Shown: piece after piece, positions 55,581-64,000 of the stretch
How the letters are laid out: each line of letters begins with the position of its first letter
Numbering within the stretch: position 1 is the stretch's first letter
DNA from: Acetobacter indonesiensis
GTDB lineage: Bacteria > Pseudomonadota > Alphaproteobacteria > Acetobacterales > Acetobacteraceae
DNA length: 64,000 nt
Assembly (NCBI RefSeq): GCF_000963945.1
Contig: NZ_BAMW01000021.1
Span: 1 to 64,000 of the forward strand
Direction of reading: 5' to 3'
The notes under the pieces: generated by a model
Seen by the model: only the letters and a program-made list of their open reading frames with translations
What the model was told of the DNA's origin: nothing
Databases searched by the model: none
Program-made: the position numbers and the translations under genes

Positions 55581-56375
55581 ATGTCTAGCACGCTAACCAG
55601 CATCCCAAATCTAAAAACAGATACTTTCAAGAAAATAGTCGCTGATACACATCTTACTAATGGCACGACTGTCAGCATCATTGTCCCGTGTTATAATGAA
55701 GTAGATAATATTAACCCCTTCATTACTGCTATAAAAAATTGTGACCTTCCCTATAATTGGGAAATCATTTTTGTCGATGATAACTCACCCGATGGGACAA
55801 CAGAGGTTGTTAGACACTGCGCGGCGCTAGACCCACGCATCCGAGGCATCCGTCGCCTTCATCGAAAAGGCCTCGCTTCAGCAGTTATTGAGGGCGTTCT
55901 CTCTTCTTCCGCTTCCCTTGCTGTCGTTATGGACGGGGATCTCCAACACGACGAAGCCTGTATTAAACCCATGCTGCATGAAATTTGTGAGAATGGGTAT
56001 GATCTGGCGGTTGCCAGCCGTATGGTGGCAGGTGGCACCAACGACGGCCTGAAAAATAACTGGAGACGCGCTTTGTCTCTTGTTGGGTGCTTTGTAAGCA
56101 AGCTACTTTTACCCGTTGCCTTAAAAGACCCAATGAGTGGCTTTTTTGCATTCAAACGTGACCTGTTTGAAGAAGCAGCCCCCAGAATGACGGGAAGTGG
56201 ATTCAAAATATTATTGGATTTTATTTTTACGTCGAAACCTACTTTGAAAATAAAAGAAGTGCCTATGGTTTTCCGTCCCCGGCTGCATGGGGAAAGTAAA
56301 CTTGACCTTAAGGTTTCTCTGAAACTCATCACATTTCTTGTCAGAAGCAGAATGAAAAAACAGAATACTATTTAA
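55581..56375 (+). CDS. DPM1-like family 2 glycosyltransferase
   Basis: About 264 aa, similar to dolichol- or polyprenyl-phosphate sugar synthases. Motifs SIIVPCYNEVDNI, FVDDNSPDGTTE and VMDGDLQHDEA (metal-binding DxD) and the RPRLHGESKLDLKV C-terminus match. It lacks the C-terminal membrane helices of GtrB-type members, so it is the soluble DPM1 form. A longer frame from 55545 is unlikely. Coupled to a GT39-like membrane protein 11 nt downstream. Confidence 0.9.
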   Translation: MSSTLTSIPNLKTDTFKKIVADTHLTNGTTVSIIVPCYNEVDNINPFITAIKNCDLPYNWEIIFVDDNSPDGTTEVVRHCAALDPRIRGIRRLHRKGLASAVIEGVLSSSASLAVVMDGDLQHDEACIKPMLHEICENGYDLAVASRMVAGGTNDGLKNNWRRALSLVGCFVSKLLLPVALKDPMSGFFAFKRDLFEEAAPRMTGSGFKILLDFIFTSKPTLKIKEVPMVFRPRLHGESKLDLKVSLKLITFLVRSRMKKQNTI

Positions 56376-56386
56376 GGATTGTTCCA

Positions 56387-57871
56387 ATGAATATTTTGGC
56401 AAAATCGTATCTCAATAAGAAAAATTATTTTTATTTTATAATATTTATATTTGCCATTTTTTCCCGGGCCTCCTCTCTTAACAATCCGCTGATTGATGTC
56501 GATGAAGGATTTTATCTCTTTACGGGGGGGCAATTACTGCATGGTTATTTTCCATTTGTCGATATATGGGATCGCAAACCATTCGGGTTGTTTTTGATTT
56601 ATGCTTTTTTTCATTTATTCGGTGCTTACAGAATAATCGCATATCAAATTGGTGCCACAGTATGCGTTATGCTTACGGCAATTTTTATTATGAAAATGGC
56701 CAGAACCATCGCATCCTCTACAGGTGCCTTAATTTCTTCTCTCCTTTATGTATCTTACTTAAATATTGCGGGGGGGGAAGGCGGCCAATCGCCCATTTTC
56801 TATAATTTGATTGTCTGCGCAGCACTATACATTCTTTCAAAATATATTGTTAACGACAAATATAATACTCAAAATCTTTGTCATACTGCCTATAAAGTGA
56901 TGTTTCTATTTGGTATTGCATTACAGATAAAATACACAACAGTTTTCGAAGGTGTATTTTCTGGCTGTTTCCTGATATCGATACTCTACAAAAAAACACG
57001 CTCCATAGAAAAAGTTATTACTCAAAGCCTCGTATGGATTCTTATAGCAGTCCTCCCAACCGTTTCTGTGGCAGTCTTTTATTTTGCGTTTGGCTATGGT
57101 CATGAATGGTGGTTTGCCAACATAAATTCTATTTTCCACCGGGGGCACCGCCCGCCAGAAATCGTCAGACATCAAGCCATCAAACTCTCATTGATGGTTA
57201 TTCCTCTGGTTATTAGCATCCCTTTCAGGCGTTTTTTTAGCCCAAAGATGAGCAAATGCCAGAAATCATGCTCTCTATTTCTTAATTTATGGGCCTGCTC
57301 TGCTCTATTGGGCGTAATCGTTTTCGGTAGTTGGTATACGCATTACGCTCTCCCTCTTTTCCCACCACTTTGTATAGCTTGTGCGCCATTATGGAACAAA
57401 AATGCAGGAAAAGTCTGGCTTTCTCTTCTTCTTTGTTATTCAACCGTAAAAGGGCAGGTCACTGTTGCAAAGCATCAGAGCACAAGAGGAGATAATACAC
57501 TTTTCCACACTATTTTACGCACCATGAATAGTCAGAAAGGATGCCTGTTTATCTATAGTGGATCACCTATTTTTTATGACTTTTATAATTTCTGCTATCT
57601 GACGACACGCCCCTTCCCTGGTCACTTTCATGAACTGATTGAACAGGACGCAACAGGCATGCAGCCAGCGAAGGAAATAACACGTATTCTTGCCGGAAAC
57701 CCCCTATACATCATGTCTCGGGAACCTGCACTTGCGGGTGAAAATACGGACGTTCGCCGCATATTATATCAAAAACTAGATACTGATTATCATCTGGTGT
57801 TCAAAGCACCTCAAGGCGATACCTCTCTGACACTCTATCAGCTAAATACGCCCGCTGCCGCCATTCACTAA
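56387..57871 (+). CDS. GT39-like membrane glycosyltransferase
   Basis: 494-aa polytopic protein with an early DVDEGFYLFTGGQLLHGYFPFVD segment in which the Asp-Glu pair fits the PMT/GT39 and ArnT catalytic region, and about 9-10 further membrane segments. It probably uses the polyprenyl-linked sugar made by the GT2 gene upstream to decorate a lipid, glycan or protein. AAGGA lies 8 nt before the ATG. AT-rich codons. Confidence 0.8.
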   Translation: MNILAKSYLNKKNYFYFIIFIFAIFSRASSLNNPLIDVDEGFYLFTGGQLLHGYFPFVDIWDRKPFGLFLIYAFFHLFGAYRIIAYQIGATVCVMLTAIFIMKMARTIASSTGALISSLLYVSYLNIAGGEGGQSPIFYNLIVCAALYILSKYIVNDKYNTQNLCHTAYKVMFLFGIALQIKYTTVFEGVFSGCFLISILYKKTRSIEKVITQSLVWILIAVLPTVSVAVFYFAFGYGHEWWFANINSIFHRGHRPPEIVRHQAIKLSLMVIPLVISIPFRRFFSPKMSKCQKSCSLFLNLWACSALLGVIVFGSWYTHYALPLFPPLCIACAPLWNKNAGKVWLSLLLCYSTVKGQVTVAKHQSTRGDNTLFHTILRTMNSQKGCLFIYSGSPIFYDFYNFCYLTTRPFPGHFHELIEQDATGMQPAKEITRILAGNPLYIMSREPALAGENTDVRRILYQKLDTDYHLVFKAPQGDTSLTLYQLNTPAAAIH

Positions 57872-58088
57872 CGTTTACACTAAAAGTATTTATTTTCATT
57901 TTTGACATAAAGTCGTGCCCGGACAGCATTGGCGTGATTTTTCATAAAATTACGCCTACAATTCCAGATAAGCGCTTTGTTAATACCACATACGGACAGT
58001 CTTATTGGAACAGCCTTACCAGTTTGTTTCTCTATTTTTACGCTTTCACGTTATGGTATCAAGCTAGTTTATCACCCTGAGGTACGCA

Positions 58089-58871
58089 TTGTCAGAACAT
58101 AACCCAAGCTCTCCGGCTGCCCCTTTGATAGAAGATCAGTCATCGCCGTCCGGCACCCATACTCCGCATATTCTGGTAGTTGAGGATGACCCTGAAATAT
58201 GTGGCTTGCTGCAACGCTATCTCCAGCGCTTGGGTTATACAGTTTCTACTGCCATTAATCTGGCAGGGGTCATTACCGCTCAGCAGAAAGCCCCGATTGA
58301 TCTGACACTTCTTGACCTGATGCTGCCCGAAGAAGACGGGCAAACCATTTGCCGGCATCTACGCCAATTTTCTTTGTCGCGTATCATCATGGTTAGTGCG
58401 CTTAATGATTTACGAGACCGCATTTCCGGCCTGGACTTGGGCGCTGATGATTATGTTTCCAAACCGTTCGACCTTGAAGAACTCGCGGCGCGTATTCGCG
58501 CTATTCTCAGACGTGCCGCAACACCGGTTGCAACTTCTGCAACAGAAGCGGTATTGCAGTATCGTTTTGATAACTGGCTTTTTGAACCAGCAAAACGCGC
58601 ACTTTACGGTAAAACAGGTATTCGGGTTGCGCTAACAGGCTCAGAAACTGATCTGCTGCTCATCCTGTGCCAGAATATGCATCGTGTTTTTACACGAGAA
58701 GAACTGCTGTCACGAATGCATGGGGATGAAAAGAACATAGACCCCCGCGCCATTGACCTGCTGATAAGCCGCCTGCGCCGTAAACTGTCACATGAAGGCC
58801 GCCAGCTTGAACTGATCCGAACCATTCGTGGAGATGGCTATATCTTCGATCCCGACGATATCAGACCATGA
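58089..58871 (+). CDS. OmpR-family response regulator
   Basis: 260-aa DNA-binding regulator. The receiver has the acidic pair in VVEDDPE, the phospho-acceptor Asp76 in LTLLDLMLPEE and the Lys of YVSKPF; a winged-helix domain follows with FTREELLSRMHGDEKNIDPRAIDLLISRLRRKL. The start is TTG 58089 with GAGG 6 nt upstream. A 25-residue Pro/Ser-rich N-terminal extension precedes the receiver. Overlaps the kinase gene by 4 nt. Confidence 0.94.
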   Translation: MSEHNPSSPAAPLIEDQSSPSGTHTPHILVVEDDPEICGLLQRYLQRLGYTVSTAINLAGVITAQQKAPIDLTLLDLMLPEEDGQTICRHLRQFSLSRIIMVSALNDLRDRISGLDLGADDYVSKPFDLEELAARIRAILRRAATPVATSATEAVLQYRFDNWLFEPAKRALYGKTGIRVALTGSETDLLLILCQNMHRVFTREELLSRMHGDEKNIDPRAIDLLISRLRRKLSHEGRQLELIRTIRGDGYIFDPDDIRP

Positions 58872-60217
58872 AAAAATTTCGTCGTCTCTACCCTCACACC
58901 ATTTACGGTCAGATGGTCATGCTCGTTTCTTTGAGCATGATCCTGACCTTAAGCGTTATTTCTTTTTTGCTCTATCAGTTCCGCCCCGTTATGCCCCCTG
59001 TCCCGCCGGGTCCTTGGGCCAACGCACAGGCTATGGAAACAGGGATTCAGGCACTTCAGGCAGCACCGCTTGCAACTCGGGAAGCGATTGCAAAAAAAAT
59101 TTCTAATTCTGAAATTACCTTTTCCGTTACTGTTCCCTTACCTTGTGAAGAAGTCCCGGTTGATCATCTTGCCGAACTCCTCCACCGTATTCTCCTCTCC
59201 CGTCTGGATATGAGCGAGCGCCAAATCCAGCTCAAAAGCTGCGCGCCAGATGAGTCTGGGCGACCATCTTCTTATATCTACCTGCCAGAAGGCACGATTA
59301 GTATTCGTGCTTACAATTTTCCCCATATCCATTTTCATCACTTCATGCATTTGACGACACCTCTCATGGTGTCTTTCCTGTCATTATTAAGCATTACTTT
59401 GTCTTTAACATTCTGGAGCATCTGGTATATCAGCCGCCCCCTGCGTAACATCGCTAAAGGTGCAGATGCGTTTGGGTACGATATCGCGCCTGATCCTTTA
59501 CCCGAACAAGGCCCCACAGAAGTCAAGCGCCTCACACGTGCGTTTAACCGCATGCAGGCCCGTATTGCGGCTTCTGTAGAAGAGCGTACCCGCATGCTGA
59601 TTGCCATCGGGCATGATCTGCGCACACCTTTAACACGCCTGTTCATGCGGCTGGAAATTGGCGGAGAAGAAGCGTCACCCCAAGCGTTGCATCATGATTT
59701 AACGCTTATGAACAAAATGCTAAATGGCGCCCTCTACTTCTTGCGCGAGCAGACAGAGGCAGAAAAGCCCGAGCGGACAGATCTTGCCTCTCTGCTTGAA
59801 AGCTTAAGCATGGAGTATAGTGCTGTTGGTAGAAACGTAACCTACAAAGGCCCGTCAGACCTTATTTGTGTGTGCCAGACAACAGCTTTGGAACGTGCTT
59901 TAAGCAATCTTGTCGATAACGGCCTAAAATACGGGTCAGAAGTCTCCATCCATCTTGAAAGCGACACACGTCACGCCATTATCACGATATGCGATGATGG
60001 TCCCGGTATCCCGGATGCGCAGCTTCCCTCTGCTTTATTGCCATTTTACAGACTGGATCCCGCCCGTGCATCCGATGGAGGTCTTGGTCTGGGTTTGTCT
60101 ATTGCAGAAGCCATTGTCAGTCGGCACCAAGGAAAGCTCGTTTTGAGCAACGTCAAGCCTCATGGCCTTCAGGCACAGATTACCTTACCACTACACAATT
60201 CGAAGCTGACCGCCTGA
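58868..60217 (+). CDS. EnvZ-type sensor histidine kinase
   Basis: 449 aa. A membrane segment at about residues 15-37, a periplasmic region of about 120 aa, a second segment at about 165-188, HAMP, His249 in IGHDLRTPLTRL, then the ATPase boxes (NLVDNGLKYG, DDGPGIP, GLGLGLSIAEAI). It would phosphorylate the regulator encoded just before it. The periplasmic part does not reveal the stimulus. Confidence 0.94.
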   Translation: MKKFRRLYPHTIYGQMVMLVSLSMILTLSVISFLLYQFRPVMPPVPPGPWANAQAMETGIQALQAAPLATREAIAKKISNSEITFSVTVPLPCEEVPVDHLAELLHRILLSRLDMSERQIQLKSCAPDESGRPSSYIYLPEGTISIRAYNFPHIHFHHFMHLTTPLMVSFLSLLSITLSLTFWSIWYISRPLRNIAKGADAFGYDIAPDPLPEQGPTEVKRLTRAFNRMQARIAASVEERTRMLIAIGHDLRTPLTRLFMRLEIGGEEASPQALHHDLTLMNKMLNGALYFLREQTEAEKPERTDLASLLESLSMEYSAVGRNVTYKGPSDLICVCQTTALERALSNLVDNGLKYGSEVSIHLESDTRHAIITICDDGPGIPDAQLPSALLPFYRLDPARASDGGLGLGLSIAEAIVSRHQGKLVLSNVKPHGLQAQITLPLHNSKLTA

Positions 60218-60259
60218 AAATTGAGGCCACAGTTTAAAGCGCTGTCAAAAGAAAATATA

Positions 60260-60289
60260 TGACGAAGGCAGGGGTTAATGCCTTCGTCA
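60260..60289. terminator. bidirectional terminator
   Basis: Perfect 11-bp stem TGACGAAGGCA (60260-60270) / TGCCTTCGTCA (60279-60289), 8-nt loop, between the converging kinase and yegP genes. Confidence 0.8.
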
Positions 60290-60295
60290 CCCTAC

Positions 60296-60637
60296 TCATG
60301 CGGCCGCAGTTAAATCTACAATCGTAGCCGTTGGGGCATTATTCTTGACGGATTCAATACCTGCGTCACGTGCTGAAGTGCTATTGTAAAGTTCGCTCGT
60401 CCCAATAATCTGGCCGTTAGCTGCCTTCAGATTAAACATTGGTTTTGACGAGGTAGACACTTTTTTCTCGTAATGCGCCTCAATCGGCGCATTCTTCTTT
60501 ACAGAGTCAATGCCATTTTCGACGCTGGCTTTCTGCTTATACCCTTCACTGACAAGGATAATTTCGCCGTTTCCTGCTTTAAGGCGAAACCGATATTCCT
60601 CGGCTTTGTCTTTGTAGAGTTCGAATTTGCCAACCAT
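60296..60637 (-). CDS. yegP: YegP family protein with two DUF1508 repeats
   Basis: 113 aa, the length of E. coli YegP (110). Two tandem repeats of about 50 aa: FRLKAGNGEIILVSEGY, then FNLKAANGQIIGTSELY, each followed by a GI-x-SVK-x-NAP segment. ATG 60637 with GGAGG about 10 nt upstream is preferred to 60685, because it aligns with the E. coli start. Function in E. coli is not defined. Confidence 0.9.
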   Translation of the reverse strand: MVGKFELYKDKAEEYRFRLKAGNGEIILVSEGYKQKASVENGIDSVKKNAPIEAHYEKKVSTSSKPMFNLKAANGQIIGTSELYNSTSARDAGIESVKNNAPTATIVDLTAAA

Positions 60638-61289
60638 GCCCCAGAAACCTCCTTTGAAATTTACAAGGTAAGGTATTTTACCCATATCTAATTAAAAATA
60701 AAATTAAGGATAAATTACGCCGAAAAAACGATGACAAATCGTTATTTCCGATAAAAATGTGGACCTGCAATTCTCAATTTGAGATCACAGAAACGTTATT
60801 GCTTTTTCGGCCAGACAACATCCCATGTCTAAGCCAAATTTTGATTTTGAAAGAATATTACACTCCGACCATCCTTGACAGCAGGACGTTGCGTTGTAAC
60901 AATCCCCACCCTACCAAATCGATCTTTCATTCCACTTTTGTCACAGCATGAGCAGTCAAGACCCCCTATGGCTATTGTAACTCTTATCCTTCATACTACG
61001 TTAGTAAGTGATACGCTGCTTGCTCACTAAGGGTAATTTACAGTTCCGTATCAGGTCAGGTCGGAACCCCGACAGCAGCCACATGTTGATATATAAAAGA
61101 GGTCCAAGACTGGCGGAAAGATTATTACATTACAGTCAAATCATGTTGCCCTCGGGTGTGACATCTTCTCAATTTCATGTACCCAACACATGAAGCCTCT
61201 TTGACGGAAGAAACGTAAGATGTCCTTTTTTAAGGATACCGGTTCTTCTGCCTTCGTTTTTGAACTCTCAGCACCGGATTTATGGAACT
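60638..61289. other. long intergenic region before the aldehyde dehydrogenase
   Basis: 652 bp. A promoter-like TTGACA (about 60888) with TAACAA 16 nt later, and the SRP-like element at 61048-61091, are the only structures seen. The dehydrogenase RBS region is at the end. No reading frame is supported. Confidence 0.4.
61009..61110 (+). ncRNA. candidate small SRP-like RNA
   Basis: Around 61049-61091, TATCA-GG-TCAGG-TCGG-AACC-CCGA-C-AGCAG-CC folds as a stem-loop with TATCA/TGATA at its base. The facing TCAGG and AGCAG segments match the symmetric loop of SRP RNA domain IV. The apical GGAA tetraloop and GGA of the canonical motif are replaced, and an extra C is present; no convincing 5'/3' helix could be drawn. 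The boundaries are guesses. GCTGCT upstream can also pair with AGCAGC. Confidence 0.35.
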
Positions 61290-62681
61290 ATGGCTTACGC
61301 AACAACCAATCCCTACACTGGTGAAACGGTAAAAACGTTCCCTGAAGCAACTGATGCAGAAATCAAAGTTGCTCTGGATGATGCCTACGAAGCGTTTAAA
61401 AGCTGGCGTAACGTCTCCTTTGCCGAACGCGCAAAGGTTATGACCGCAGCGGCAAACATTCTTCGTCGTGACATTGATAAATATGCCAAGTTGCTGACGC
61501 TTGAAATGGGCAAGCTTTACGAAGAAGCAAAGCTTGAAACCATTCTGTCAGCCGAAATTTTTGAATACTACGCAAAAAATGCCGAAAATCTGCTGAAGCC
61601 AGAAGATCTGCCGGTAGCGGACCCCAAGGAAGGCAAAGCGGTTCTGGTTCACCAGCCGCAGGGCATTGTATTCGCCATTGAACCCTGGAACTTCCCTTAC
61701 TACCAGATTGCCCGCATCATTGCGCCACAGCTTTCTGCCGGTAACACTGTTCTTCTGAAGCATGCCTCCAACGTGCCCCAGAGCGCTGCGATTTTTGATG
61801 ATCTGATGCTGGAAGCTGGCCTGCCAAAAGGCGCATTCCGCAACCTCTATGCAGCCCGTCACCACACTGAAGTCATCCTGAATGACCCTCGCGTCTGCGG
61901 TGTGGCTTTGACTGGGTCTGAAGGTGCTGGTGCTATTGTTGCCAGTGTTGCTGGTAAGGCTCTGAAAAAAGCCACCATGGAACTGGGCGGTGCGGATGCT
62001 TTCATCGTTCTGGAAGATGCAGACGTTGAAAAGTCTGCAAAATGGGCTGCTTTCGGCCGTCACTGGAACGCCGGACAGGTTTGCGTATCTTCCAAGCGCC
62101 TGATCGTTGTTGATTCCGTTTACGACCAGTTCCTGGAAATCTACAAAGCAGAAGTTGCCAAGTTGAAAGCTGGTGACCCAATGGACCCAGCAACCACGCT
62201 CGCTCCTCTGTCTTCCCAGAAAGCGGCTGATGACCTGAAAGCTCAGGTTGAAGAAGCAAAGAAGCATGGTGCTGTGGTTGAAGTTATCGGTGCGCCAGTG
62301 CCTGAAAAAGGTGCCTTCTTCCAGCCTCTGCTGATGACCAATCTGCATGAGAACAATGAAGCCCGTCACTGGGAGTTCTTTGGCCCCGTAACGCAGCTTT
62401 ATCGCGCCAAGGACGAAGCAGACGCCATTCGCATTGCCAATGACTCACCCTTTGGTCTTGGTGGCTCTGTCTTTACCAAAGACACTGCACGCGGCGTGAA
62501 AGTGGCTGAACAGATTCACACTGGTATGGTGTATGTAAACCACCCGACAATGGTGAAGGCGGATCTACCGTTCGGTGGTGTTGCACGGTCAGGCTATGGC
62601 CGTGAACTGATCGGTTTGGGCATCAAAGAGTTTGTTAACCACAAGCTTATTGACGTCGTTGATATCGACGCACCGTTCTAA
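61290..62681 (+). CDS. aldehyde dehydrogenase, succinate-semialdehyde type
   Basis: 463-aa NAD(P)-dependent dehydrogenase. The catalytic Glu231 is in ELGGADAF and the nucleophile Cys265 in GQVCVSS; cofactor contacts include IEPWNFPYYQ and LTGSEGAG. It is most like short-form succinate-semialdehyde dehydrogenases, which act in GABA or 2-oxoglutarate bypass routes. ATG 61290 is preferred to the TTG frame from 61260. Substrate by family only. Confidence 0.9.
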   Translation: MAYATTNPYTGETVKTFPEATDAEIKVALDDAYEAFKSWRNVSFAERAKVMTAAANILRRDIDKYAKLLTLEMGKLYEEAKLETILSAEIFEYYAKNAENLLKPEDLPVADPKEGKAVLVHQPQGIVFAIEPWNFPYYQIARIIAPQLSAGNTVLLKHASNVPQSAAIFDDLMLEAGLPKGAFRNLYAARHHTEVILNDPRVCGVALTGSEGAGAIVASVAGKALKKATMELGGADAFIVLEDADVEKSAKWAAFGRHWNAGQVCVSSKRLIVVDSVYDQFLEIYKAEVAKLKAGDPMDPATTLAPLSSQKAADDLKAQVEEAKKHGAVVEVIGAPVPEKGAFFQPLLMTNLHENNEARHWEFFGPVTQLYRAKDEADAIRIANDSPFGLGGSVFTKDTARGVKVAEQIHTGMVYVNHPTMVKADLPFGGVARSGYGRELIGLGIKEFVNHKLIDVVDIDAPF

Positions 62682-62689
62682 CTGATTAT

Positions 62690-62779
62690 GGGCACTCCTT
62701 GAAATCAGGGAGTGCCCTAAATTGGGTTTTTGATTTTTCTGGAAAACGGCCTGATTTCTGTCAGGCCGTTTTCTTTTTT
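62690..62779 (+). terminator. tandem terminators
   Basis: Two hairpins: GGGCACTCC (62690-62698) / GGAGTGCCC (62709-62717), then AAAACGGCCTGA (62743-62754) / TCAGGCCGTTTT (62761-62772), followed by CTTTTTTC. The second is a strong rho-independent terminator. Confidence 0.88.
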
Positions 62780-62875
62780 CCGATCACGAAATTGAACCGG
62801 GATACGGACCAACTCGATAACGAGAGAGACTTGGTCAGCCTCTCAGGCCATTTCCATGCTTAACGAATGGAAGGG

Positions 62876-63772
62876 TTAATTACCCCACAACCATGCTGCG
62901 CCACGCACACCAGAACTATCACCGTGTTTGTTTTTCAACAGTTCGGTGTTGCACTCTGGCGTAATAGCGTAACGCTTCATGACGTCTGGTACTTTGTCAT
63001 AAATCGTCTGAAGGTTTGATACACCGCCACCTAACACAATGGCGTCTGGGTCAAGCATATTCACAACCAATGCACATGCACGGCCTAGACGATCCACATA
63101 CAGGTCAAGAGCCCGGATTGCGGCTTCATCGCCAGATGCTGCGGCTTCCTCTATCCCTTGAGTGCTCCGCTCACCAGGGCCTTTCCATGATTCTGCCAGC
63201 GCCGACCCACACAGAAAACGCTCCAGGCAGCCAGAATTACCACAGAAGCATTTTGGCATCGGGAACTCTTCTTCCCTAACCCAAGGTAGCGGAATATGCC
63301 CCCATTCCCCGGCAATGTGATGTAGGCCCGTCATGGGCTCCCCATTCACAATAATGCCGCCGCCAACACCGGAGCCAAGGATAACGCCAAACACCACTTT
63401 GCGGCCTGCTGCGGCCCCGTCGATGGCTTCCGACAGCGCAAAACAGTTGGCGTCATTCTCTACACGGACAGGACAACCGAGAGCTTTTTCCAGGTCATCC
63501 CCAAAAGGCCGACCATTGAGCCAAGTGGCATTAGCATTTTTGACGCAACGCGTACGGGCATCAATTGCCCCCGGTATACCAATACCCAGCGTTGCGGCTG
63601 GGCTGGTTTCGGCCTTTGCCGCATCAACCATCTGCTGGATTTTGACTAAAAGCGCGTCGTAGGAGCCAGGATTAGGCTCCCGGTGCCGTATGAGAATTTC
63701 CCCAGCAGGGTCGAGAGCTGCAATTTCGATCTTAGTACCCCCAAGATCGATTCCAAGGCGATAATCTGACAT
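62876..63772 (-). CDS. ROK family sugar kinase
   Basis: 298-aa sugar kinase, fructokinase or glucosamine-type. N-terminal GIDLGGTKIEIAAL (ATP), LGIGIPGAID, a zinc motif with GEWGHIPL and CFCGNSGCLERF, and catalytic Asp in NDANCFAL. Substrate unresolved between fructose, mannose and N-acetylhexosamine. It is convergent with the aldehyde dehydrogenase. Confidence 0.9.
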   Translation of the reverse strand: MSDYRLGIDLGGTKIEIAALDPAGEILIRHREPNPGSYDALLVKIQQMVDAAKAETSPAATLGIGIPGAIDARTRCVKNANATWLNGRPFGDDLEKALGCPVRVENDANCFALSEAIDGAAAGRKVVFGVILGSGVGGGIIVNGEPMTGLHHIAGEWGHIPLPWVREEEFPMPKCFCGNSGCLERFLCGSALAESWKGPGERSTQGIEEAAASGDEAAIRALDLYVDRLGRACALVVNMLDPDAIVLGGGVSNLQTIYDKVPDVMKRYAITPECNTELLKNKHGDSSGVRGAAWLWGN

Positions 63773-63885
63773 ATAGCGACCTAACGTCTCTTCCGGCTAA
63801 AACAACGCGATTGCCATGAGGCATGGGATAATTCAGTGAAATATGCAATCACACATCTTTGTCTCTCTATACAAGGCTATGTGTC

Positions 63886-64000
63886 ATGAATGAGGCTCTT
63901 CTTGATGCGCGGGGGTTAAGTTGCCCCATCCCGGTTTTAAAGGCCAACCGTCTTCTTCGTTCCATGGACGCAGGCGGAAGATTACGGGTTCTGACAACCG
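63886..64000 (+). CDS. TusA-family sulfurtransferase, cut by window edge
   Basis: The first 38 codons of a TusA/SirA-like protein: ALLDARGLSCPIPVLKANR, with the CPxP active-site Cys, then LRSMDAGGRLRVLTT. Such proteins carry persulfide sulfur for tRNA or cofactor synthesis. ATG 63886; AAGG lies about 10 nt upstream. It continues past position 64000, so length and role are not known. Confidence 0.85.
   Translation, partial: MNEALLDARGLSCPIPVLKANRLLRSMDAGGRLRVLTT

Noticed and set aside
61548-62369. 273-aa open frame antisense to the aldehyde dehydrogenase
   Set aside because: The dehydrogenase frame is conserved with catalytic residues; the antisense frame has none.

Overview
The window looks like chromosome of an acetic acid bacterium (Acetobacteraceae, most like Acetobacter). 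This is inferred from the gene set: a membrane formate dehydrogenase, ATP-type PEP carboxykinase, Hint-domain proteins, alphaproteobacterial-type LexA boxes (GTTC-N7-GTTC), and many housekeeping genes of roughly 50-55% GC alternating with AT-rich gaps. I see no insertion sequence, prophage, CRISPR array or rRNA. There is one clear tRNA, tRNA-Gln(CUG), and one tentative SRP-like RNA.

Layout. 1-6.0 kb: a NUDIX hydrolase, a lipoprotein lipase, a UvrA-like ATPase that lacks the UvrB-binding domain, and a GST-type glutathionyl-hydroquinone reductase with a small membrane partner. 6.1-13.7 kb: a molybdenum/formate block. mobB converges on moeA, which lies downstream of fdhE and fdnI-fdnH-fdnG. The formate dehydrogenase catalytic subunit carries Cys where E. 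coli has selenocysteine. Its promoter region has an FNR-type box placed exactly as in a class II activated promoter. 14.1-24.2 kb: an unrecognised 325-aa protein, pckA, a porin, an OFA-type MFS carrier, a radical-SAM/DUF4130 gene pair, a GlcD/Dld-type FAD oxidase and glutaredoxin 2. The radical-SAM gene has a perfect LexA box over its probable -10, next to the start codon.

24.4-42.0 kb: a flavin monooxygenase, the first Hint protein, ribokinase, a secreted phosphatase/phospholipase C-family enzyme, a dihaem peroxidase, and then a dense nucleic-acid scavenging block. That block holds a secreted nucleoside hydrolase, cytidine deaminase and nucleoside deoxyribosyltransferase in one operon, followed on the other strand by a lipoprotein RNase T2, a CNT nucleoside transporter and a cytosolic nucleoside hydrolase. 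Together with ribokinase it could take extracellular RNA to ribose-5-phosphate and free bases. After it come a TPMT-type methyltransferase, rlmE and ppx/gppA, the tRNA and a second, larger Hint protein.

42-64 kb: a small secreted protein, serine dehydratase, a LexA-controlled orphan imuA, and an AT-richer surface-glycan region between and beside two TonB-dependent receptors. The glycan region has a flippase, two GT4 enzymes, a beta-propeller protein, a DPM1-like GT2 and a GT39-like membrane protein. It ends with an OmpR/EnvZ-type two-component system, YegP, a succinate-semialdehyde-type dehydrogenase, a ROK sugar kinase and the start of a TusA-family gene cut by the window edge.

The most interesting signals are regulatory. 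Two separate loci, the radical-SAM/DUF4130 pair and imuA, carry LexA operators, which puts an uncharacterised DNA-repair pair in the SOS regulon. The FNR-type promoter of the formate dehydrogenase and the Hint-protein paralogues, each behind an AT-rich gap, come next.
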